A stretch of DNA of 64,000 bases from Streptomyces asoensis (GTDB taxonomy: Bacteria; Actinomycetota; Actinomycetes; Streptomycetales; Streptomycetaceae): assembly GCF_013085465.1 (NCBI RefSeq), contig NZ_CP049838.1, positions 4,898,001 to 4,962,000 on the forward strand, given 5' to 3'. The notes under the pieces are model-generated. The model did not search any database, had not been told where the DNA came from, and was given only the letters and a program-made list of their open reading frames with translations. Below are positions 59,011 through 64,000 of this stretch, piece by piece; position 1 is the first letter of the stretch, and the number at the start of each line of letters is the position of its first letter. Made by a program: the position numbers and the translations under genes.

Positions 59011-60368
59011 ATGCACAGCTACGCGTGCGCGTTTGGAGCATCCGGGAAGCGCCCGAGCAAAGCCGCTCCGTTCCAACTGCGATGGCAGGTGGATGGGACG
59101 GAGCGCCAGGAGAAGTTCGCAACCAAGACGCTCGCCGACGCCCGCCGCGCGGAGCTGCTGACCGCGACCCGCAAGGGCGAGCCGTTCGACACCGAGACGG
59201 GCCTTCCCGTCTCGGAGGTGCGCGAACGAAACCGCACGGGTTGGTACGCCCATGCACGCGCGCACGCAGCCCGGAAGTGGCCCAGCGCAGCGGCGAAACA
59301 CCGCGCGAGCATCGCCGAGAGCGGGACCATCGCCACGATGGCTGCGTGCCCGACTGGGAAGGGGCGTCCAGAAGACGACCTCTTGCGCCGCGCGCTCTAC
59401 CAGTGGGGATTCAACGCGGGTCGCCACGACCAGGAGCTGCCGGAAGCAGAGGCCAAAGCGCTCAAGTGGGTGGAACGCAACGCGCCGACCGTGGTCGACC
59501 TGGACAGTGCCAAGCGGATGCGCACGGTCTGATAGCACCTGGCGAGGCGCCGGGACGGCAAGGCGGCCGCCGTGAACACGTTCCGGCGCCGCCGCGCTGT
59601 GCTGAGCAACTGCCTGCGCCTGGCCGTGGAACACGAGTTGCTTCCTGGCAACCCTCTCAACCGCGTGCACTGGGAGACCCTCAAGGCTGTGGAAGAGCTG
59701 GACGTGCGGAGCGTCGCCCCTCCCACGCAGGCGCGAGCGCTGCTCGACGCGGTCCGCGCGCAGGGCCCGCGCGGCGCTCGCCTGGTCGCGTTCTTCGCGT
59801 GCATCTACTACGCCGCGCTGCGACCGGAGGAGGTCTCCATGCTGAGCGCTGATCAGTGCGAACTCCCCGAAGAAGGGTGGGGACGACTCATGCTCGCCGG
59901 CGCCCGGCCACAGGTCGGTTCCGCATGGACAGATGACGGCAAGCCGTACGAAGAGCGGCAACTGAAGCACCGAGCCCGCCGCGCCGTCCGGCCGGTACCC
60001 ATCCCACCCGTCCTGGTCGCCCTCCTACGCGCCCACGTCGACGCTTTCGGGACGACGCCCGAAGGGTGGTCACCGCCGTACGGGGCGGTCCGGTCCGATC
60101 GCAGGAGTACGGAGCAGTGTGGAAGGAGGCTCGCCACCAGGCGCTCACGGCCGCGCAGGTGGTATCTCCCCTTGGCGCCATCCCGTACGACCTGCGGCAC
60201 GCGTGCGTTTCCTTCTGGCTCCGCTCCGGGGTGAGCCTCGCCGAGACTGCCCGCCGTGCGGGGCAGAGCGTCGCCGTGCTTCAGCGCTACTACGCCAAGG
60301 TTCTGGACGGCGAGGAGTCGCGGATGAACGCGCTGATCGAGCAGGGGTTGGCAGAACACGAGGCCTAG
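59011..60368 (+). pseudogene. Tyrosine integrase pseudogene
   Basis: The frame from 59011 (MHSYACAFGASGKRPSKAAP) encodes the arm-binding start (FQLRWQVDGTERQEKFATKT) and reaches TGA TAG at 59530-59535. It then resumes in the same frame with VNTFRRRRAVLSNCLRLAVE. Box I Arg is in YYAALRPEEVSML. Near 60065-60085 the frame shifts. It continues as GPVRSQEYGAVWKEARHQAL with YDLRHACVSFWLRSG (box II) and QRYYAKVL (nucleophile Tyr). All catalytic residues survive, but two stops and one frameshift separate them. Low-level readthrough activity is unlikely. Confidence 0.88.
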
Positions 60369-60531
60369 GAGCCTCGCGGGCCACGGAAGATCCAAAGGCA
60401 GGCTCCGGGCCCTCCTTCCTCCGATAATCTCTCCGCGCCAAGGCCACCACGCCCGATGCCGGGTGCGGCCGACTATGCGACGCGACCGTGTGACTTCGCG
60501 GCTCACGCCGCCTCACGGACTGGAGAACACC

Positions 60532-60852
60532 ATGCCCCACTGGGCAATCGTGGTAGCTCACGGAGACGCGGAATCCTCTCGGTACTACATCCACAGCGAA
60601 CCCGAAGGGACCGAGAGCGAAGCTCTGGCCGCGTTACTGAACACTGTCGACGCCTTCAAGAAGGCTTCCAGACCAAAATCGATCAAGCGCCAGAGACGAC
60701 AAGTCTTCCGCGTCTCTGAGCGCAGCTACTTCGTCCGCGTCATGCACCGGGGCTACTCGAGCCAAGCCCACTTCACCCTTGCCGAACTCGTAGCCGACAC
60801 CCATGACGACGACCTTCCCGACACCGTGGGCGGGTCCACGGAGGGGCCGTGA
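60532..60852 (+). CDS. Small hypothetical protein of the integrative element
   Basis: A 106-residue protein; ATG 60532 has TGGAG 8-9 bp upstream. The protein starts MPHWAIVVAHGDAESSRYYI, has a basic middle (KKASRPKSIKRQRRQVFRVS) and an aromatic strand (YFVRVMHRGYSSQAHFTLAE), and ends acidic. The alpha/beta pattern suggests a compact single domain. It is not recognised. GC content is lower than in the neighbouring core genes, which fits mobile origin. Confidence 0.62.
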   Translation: MPHWAIVVAHGDAESSRYYIHSEPEGTESEALAALLNTVDAFKKASRPKSIKRQRRQVFRVSERSYFVRVMHRGYSSQAHFTLAELVADTHDDDLPDTVGGSTEGP

Positions 60853-60928
60853 ATCCTGGCCGCAGGTTGGCCGCACGCGCTGGTCAGAGGTGTGATACCG
60901 GCGAGTCAGGGTGAGACAGGGGCACGCC

Positions 60929-60962
60929 GAAGGGGTGCCGCTCCGGAGAGTGGCACCCCTTC
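60929..60962 (-). terminator. Terminator after intact tRNA-Ser(TGA)
   Basis: The 11-bp stem GAAGGGGTGCC/GGCACCCCTTC has a 12-base loop containing CTCCGGAG. It lies 26 bp beyond the tRNA 3' end on the minus strand. It belongs to the element and replaces the original terminator at 58223-58259. Confidence 0.8.
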
Positions 60963-60986
60963 TGACCTGCATAGCTTCTGACCTGC

Positions 60987-61046
60987 GCGGTGGGTGTGGG
61001 ATTTGAACCCACGGTGACATCGCTGCCACGACGGTTTTCAAGACCG
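60987..61046 (-). repeat. Right attachment repeat within tRNA-Ser(TGA)
   Basis: A sixty-base perfect copy of 58265-58324. It covers the 3' part of the intact tRNA including the anticodon loop. Crossover within this identity would excise 2.7 kb and leave one intact tRNA gene. Confidence 0.95.
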
Positions 61047-61074
61047 TTCCCTTAGGCCGCTCGGGCAACCCACC
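60988..61074 (-). tRNA. tRNA-Ser(TGA)
   Basis: On the minus strand GGTGGGT (from 61074) pairs with ACCCACC. The anticodon stem ACGGT/ACCGT closes loop CTTGAAA, giving anticodon TGA for UCA and related codons. It has a long variable arm, T-loop GGTTCAAATCC and discriminator G at 60988. CCA is not encoded. It is intact despite element insertion, because the element supplied the 3' part. Confidence 0.96.
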
Positions 61075-61555
61075 TGCGCCCCTGCCCACCTGGGGTGGAG
61101 CGGGTACAGACTACCGGGCGCGGGGGCTGCTCGGGGGGCGTGGTCCACGCGGGGTCCGCTCGGTCGGTCCCCTCCCCAGGGCCGGCGCTCCGATCGGCAC
61201 CGGACCGGCTGTTCGCGCATCGACGCGTACGAGCCCAGGGGCGCCGGCCTTCGCACCTCGAAGGGCCTCCGCCGGGGTCTGTGCGCGTGCCCGCCCTCGC
61301 CGCTCCGTCGAGAAAGACGCAACGGCACTCCGCGGAGGTGAGCCGCAGCCGTCAGTGCCCTCCGATTCGTGGCGCGGAGCGGCAACCCCGGTTCTGTGGA
61401 ACCGAGTTGTTCACGTCACGGTACTGTGACGGCGTCGTTCTGGATCAAGGACCGAGGCATCCTTTCGGCTCCCGTTCCCCTCATAGTGATCAACAGCGCT
61501 GAGAAACCAACCGCACCTCAGCACCAACCAGCCGACTGATCAGGGGAATTGACCC
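61075..61555. other. 481-bp intergenic region upstream of the duplicated lipoprotein
   Basis: No gene is supported. CGTCAC-GGTACT-GTGACG (61414-61431) is a perfect 6-6-6 inverted repeat, about 130 bp before the lipoprotein start, and is a candidate operator. Local GC falls in 61470-61550 (ATAGTGATCAACAGCGC and similar), where the promoter probably lies. Confidence 0.5.
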
Positions 61556-62407
61556 ATGACTCGCAACCGTCGCAAGGCCTTCCTCGTCTCCGCCGCGCTC
61601 CTGGGCGGCACCTTGCTGATGTCGGCGTGCAACCAGGGCAACGACGCAGCCGACAGCTCCTCCGGCAAGACCGAGACGGCCGCGGCGGCGAACAAGTCCG
61701 GCGCCAAGGGCGTCAGCGGCACCTTCGCGGGCGGGACAGTGAAGTACCTCGCGTCGGGCAAGTACATCGTCAGCGTGTCCGGCAAGTCCGACCAGCAGTT
61801 CTGGATCGCGGACGACACCAAGATCCTCGGCGCGGGCACCATCTGCGGCGACGCCTCCTCGAAGGTGGACGCCCCGTGCGAGGAGGCCGACCTGGAGACC
61901 GCCACCAAGGGCGGACGCTCCGTCGACGCCGATGTGGTGATGAAGGACGGCGCCGCGACGCAGATCACCGAGCGCCGCGCCTCCGCATCGTCCTCCGGAG
62001 GCAGCACGTCCGGCGGCGGCAGCACGACCGCCCCCGGGAGCACCTCCGGCGGCGCCACGACCGCCCCCGGGAGCACGTCCGGCGGCAGCGACAGCGTCGT
62101 GGACGGTCTCAACAAGGGCAAGGGCGTCAACGGCACCTGGTACGGCATCGTGCGGTACACGGCGCCCGGCAAGTACCTGGTCGACGGGCCCGCGGCCCAG
62201 GGCTCCGGCGGTGAGCAGCAGGCCTTCTACCTCGCCGAGGACACCGTGATCCTGGGCGGGGGCCAGATCTGCGGTACCGCCGGCTCGAAGGTGGACGCCC
62301 CGTGCGAGGAGGCCGACCTGGAGAAGGCCGCCAAGAAGGGCGTGGAGGCCGAGGTCGTGATCGAGAACGGCATCGCCACCAAGATCACCGACGGTGCGCT
62401 TCTCTGA
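61556..62407 (+). CDS. Lipoprotein with two copies of one small domain
   Basis: A 283-residue protein; GGGGAA lies 9 bp before ATG 61556. The lipobox LLMSAC places the lipid-bearing Cys at residue 25. Domain A (about 50-145) and domain B (about 185-280) match each other along their length: GTFAGGTVKYLASGKYIVSV versus GTWYGIVRYTAPGKYLVDG. Both have a central FW/Y-x-A-D/E-D-T-x-ILG and a shared block SKVDAPCEEADLE. Each has two Cys (ICG and APCEE), probably disulphide-bonded. A Ser/Gly/Thr linker with TTAPGSTSGG repeats joins them. The family is unknown and it is probably wall-side facing. Confidence 0.78.
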   Translation: MTRNRRKAFLVSAALLGGTLLMSACNQGNDAADSSSGKTETAAAANKSGAKGVSGTFAGGTVKYLASGKYIVSVSGKSDQQFWIADDTKILGAGTICGDASSKVDAPCEEADLETATKGGRSVDADVVMKDGAATQITERRASASSSGGSTSGGGSTTAPGSTSGGATTAPGSTSGGSDSVVDGLNKGKGVNGTWYGIVRYTAPGKYLVDGPAAQGSGGEQQAFYLAEDTVILGGGQICGTAGSKVDAPCEEADLEKAAKKGVEAEVVIENGIATKITDGALL

Positions 62408-62428
62408 TCCCGTGATCCCGTAGCTCGC

Positions 62429-62485
62429 AACGAACAAAGGCGGTCTGCCGAAAGCAACGCTTTCGGCAGACCGCCTTTGTTCGTT
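62429..62485 (+). terminator. Exceptional 26-bp perfect terminator
   Basis: Arms beginning AACGAACAAAGGCGGTCTGC (62429-62454) and their exact complement (62460-62485) enclose CAACG. It lies 21 bp after the lipoprotein stop. Its right arm ends on the base before the tRNA-Ser relic. Confidence 0.9.
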
Positions 62486-62524
62486 GACCGTTCCCGTAAG
62501 CCGCTCGGCAACCCGCCTCGCGCC
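62486..62524 (-). pseudogene. Relic of a tRNA-Ser 5' half
   Basis: This stretch resembles 61042-61080, that is, the 5' half and upstream edge of tRNA-Ser(TGA). GACCGTTCCC is identical at the start, then CCGCTCGG and CAACCC recur, with about five differences over 39 bases by eye, including one deletion and one insertion. The similarity starts at the anticodon loop and no 3' half follows. It is a decayed scar of a second disruption or duplication of a tRNA-Ser gene. Confidence 0.7.
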
Positions 62525-62583
62525 GCCGTTCGTGATCGGCGGCGCGGGGACCAGGGCAACGGGTGCGCACGCGCGCGTGGGCG

Positions 62584-64000
62584 TCAGCTGTCGCCCTTGC
62601 GGGAGCCGAGGGTGAGGTCGACGGTGTGGGACTTGCCGTCGCGCTCGTAGGTGATCGCGACCTTGTCGCCGGGCTGGTGGGTCCAGATCTCGCCGATGAG
62701 GGTCGGGCCGCTGTCGATCACCATGTCGTCGAGCTTGACGATGACGTCGCCGGGCTTGAGGCCGGCCTGGTCCGCCGGGCCGCCGGACTCGACCGCGGAG
62801 GCGCCGCCCTCGGCCGTGTCGGTGATCTTCGCGCCCTCCGTGGAGTCCGCCAGGGAGACGGACGCGCCGATCTTGGCGTACACCGGCTCGCCGGTCTTGA
62901 TCAGCTGCTGGGCGACGTACCTGGCCTGGTTGATCGGGATGGCGAAGCCGAGGCCGATCGAGCCGGACTGGGTGGTGCCGCCCAGGCCGCCGCTGCCGGT
63001 GGACTGGATCGCGGAGTTGATGCCGATGACGTTGCCCGAGGCGTCCAGCAGCGGGCCGCCGGAGTTGCCGGGGTTGATCGAGGCGTCCGTCTGGAGTGCG
63101 CTCATGTAGGAAGCGGCGCTGCTGGTGCCGTCGCTGGAGGCCACCGGGCGGTTCTTCGCGCTGATGATGCCCGTCGTGACCGTGTTGGACAGGCCGAAGG
63201 GGGCGCCGATCGCGATCGTCGAGTCGCCGACCGCGATCTTGTCGGAGTCGCCGAGGGTGAGCGGCTTCAGGTCCGAGGGGGCGTTCTTGAGCTTGATGAC
63301 GGCGACGTCGTAGCCCTGGGCGTGCCCGACGACCTCGGCGTTGTACTTCTTGCCGTCCGGGAAGGTGGCCGTCACCTTGCCGCCGTCGACCGCGTCCGCG
63401 ACGACGTGGTTGTTGGTGATGATGTGGCCCTGGGTGTCGAAGACGAAGCCGGTGCCGGTGCCGCCCTCGCCGCTGCTGGACTCGGCCTCGATGGTGACCG
63501 TGCTGGGCAGCGCCTTGGCGGCGACCCCGGCGACCGTGCCCGGGTCGCGCTTGACGTCACCGCCGTTGGTGGAGGCGGAGACGGTCGTCGAGCCGGTGTC
63601 GTCGTCGTTCTTGGCCAACGTGTAGCCGAGTCCGCCGCCCAGGCCGCCCGCGACCAGCGCGGCGACCAGGATCGCGGCGACGAGCCCGCCGCGGCCACGG
63701 CCCGACTTGGGCGCGGGCTGCTGGTAGGAGGCACCCCAGACGGTCCCGTCGGGGCCACCGGGGCCGCCCGGGCCACCGACCCCACCGGGGCCACCGGCGG
63801 CGACGTCGGCGGAGCCGGGGGTGCCGTACGCGTGCGTGCTCGCGCCGGCGTCGGCGTAGAGGGGCGTTGCCGGGGCCGGGTTCGGCCAGTCGTCGGCGGC
63901 GGCCGGGGCTCCCTGCGGGGCCGGGGCGGCCTGCGGAGCGGTCGGCGGCGGCCAGCCGCCGTCGACCGGGGCCGGCGCTCCCTGAGGCGCGGTGGGCGGC
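62584..64000 (-). CDS. HtrA/DegP-like membrane-anchored serine protease with PDZ domain (5' end outside window)
   Basis: At least 471 codons are present; the start lies beyond 64000. A cytoplasmic Pro/Ala/Gly-rich region contains TAPQAAPAPQGAP and GGPGGPGGPDG. One membrane helix follows (GGLVAAILVAALVAGGLGGG). The trypsin-like domain has the triad His in ITNNHVVAD, Asp in GYDVAVIKL and Ser in INPGNSGGPL. A PDZ domain (EGGASAVESGGPADQAGLKP, then GDVIVKLDD) ends the protein. It degrades or senses misfolded exported proteins at the membrane. The internal ATG at 63618 is not the true start, because the frame with the helix continues. Confidence 0.92.
   Translation of the reverse strand, partial: PPTAPQGAPAPVDGGWPPPTAPQAAPAPQGAPAAADDWPNPAPATPLYADAGASTHAYGTPGSADVAAGGPGGVGGPGGPGGPDGTVWGASYQQPAPKSGRGRGGLVAAILVAALVAGGLGGGLGYTLAKNDDDTGSTTVSASTNGGDVKRDPGTVAGVAAKALPSTVTIEAESSSGEGGTGTGFVFDTQGHIITNNHVVADAVDGGKVTATFPDGKKYNAEVVGHAQGYDVAVIKLKNAPSDLKPLTLGDSDKIAVGDSTIAIGAPFGLSNTVTTGIISAKNRPVASSDGTSSAASYMSALQTDASINPGNSGGPLLDASGNVIGINSAIQSTGSGGLGGTTQSGSIGLGFAIPINQARYVAQQLIKTGEPVYAKIGASVSLADSTEGAKITDTAEGGASAVESGGPADQAGLKPGDVIVKLDDMVIDSGPTLIGEIWTHQPGDKVAITYERDGKSHTVDLTLGSRKGDS

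Larger units (their letters stand above)
58265..61046. mobile_element. Decayed integrative element in tRNA-Ser(TGA)
   Basis: About 2.8 kb bounded by the perfect 60-bp tRNA-derived repeat. Contents in order: a small membrane protein, a tyrosine integrase pseudogene and a small hypothetical gene. Replication, transfer and excisionase genes are missing. The right end rebuilds an intact tRNA, as expected after integration. With the integrase broken, it is probably immobile unless helped in trans. Confidence 0.88.

Overview
The window is a high-GC actinobacterial chromosome segment and almost certainly comes from a Streptomyces. It carries a SigF/SigN pair of SigB-family sporulation sigma factors next to each other, GTG and TTG starts, an IdeR/DmdR-type iron box, a Streptomyces subtilisin-inhibitor-like protein, a LAETG sorting signal, and a gene order (uracil phosphoribosyltransferase, tadA, tRNA-Ser, sigF, sigN, MarR/efflux pair, two-component system, fadD, small sigma factor, lipid-transfer operon, HtrA) that I remember from the core of Streptomyces chromosomes. 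Identifications rest on reading the translations. No database search was possible.

Layout. 0-7 kb: tRNA-Ser(GGA), small proteins, a wax-ester-synthase/DGAT-type acyltransferase, an MGT-family glycosyltransferase, a hot-dog thioesterase and a CopC-CopD copper protein. 7-12 kb: an iron-box-controlled divergent unit with a penicillin-acylase/GNAT/cupin/SDR operon on one side and a siderophore-interacting flavoprotein plus an HhH-GPD repair protein on the other. 12-18 kb: a HerA-like ATPase, a ParB-like small protein, a LytR_C protein, upp and tadA. 18-21 kb: an accessory insert beside tRNA-Ser(CGA), with a beta-propeller/RTX secreted protein flanked by two integrase tail remnants. 21-24 kb: sigF and sigN. 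24-30 kb: a repeat-rich gap, then a MarR regulator, a large efflux pump with carboxypeptidase-regulatory-like tail domains, a YceI protein sharing that domain, and an F420-type oxidoreductase. 30-39 kb: a TetR regulator, a leaderless MFS gene behind two inverted repeats, and a four-gene operon (response regulator, kinase, GT2-GtrA, GT39). 39-43 kb: small genes, a MarR gene, a VOC relic, tRNA-Arg(ACG), tRNA-Ser(GCT) and an SSI inhibitor. 43-50 kb: a 1,523-residue PAS sensor-like protein and a TetR/MFS pair with duplicated operators. 50-57 kb: fadD, a SigE-family sigma factor, a MaoC-DUF35/MaoC/thiolase-like operon, a NepA-like secreted protein, a stand-alone primase-polymerase and a LAETG surface protein. 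58-62.5 kb: a decayed integrative element in tRNA-Ser(TGA) bounded by a perfect 60-bp repeat, then an internally duplicated lipoprotein and a second tRNA-Ser scar. The window ends inside an HtrA-like protease gene.

The most unusual points are these. All four serine tRNA isoacceptors occur here, and two of them adjoin mobile-element scars. The propeller/RTX gene is built of seven near-identical 126-bp units. An orphan iron-regulated amidase/acetyltransferase operon has no assembly-line genes beside it. Several regulator/transporter pairs show paired operators that can be read directly in the sequence.
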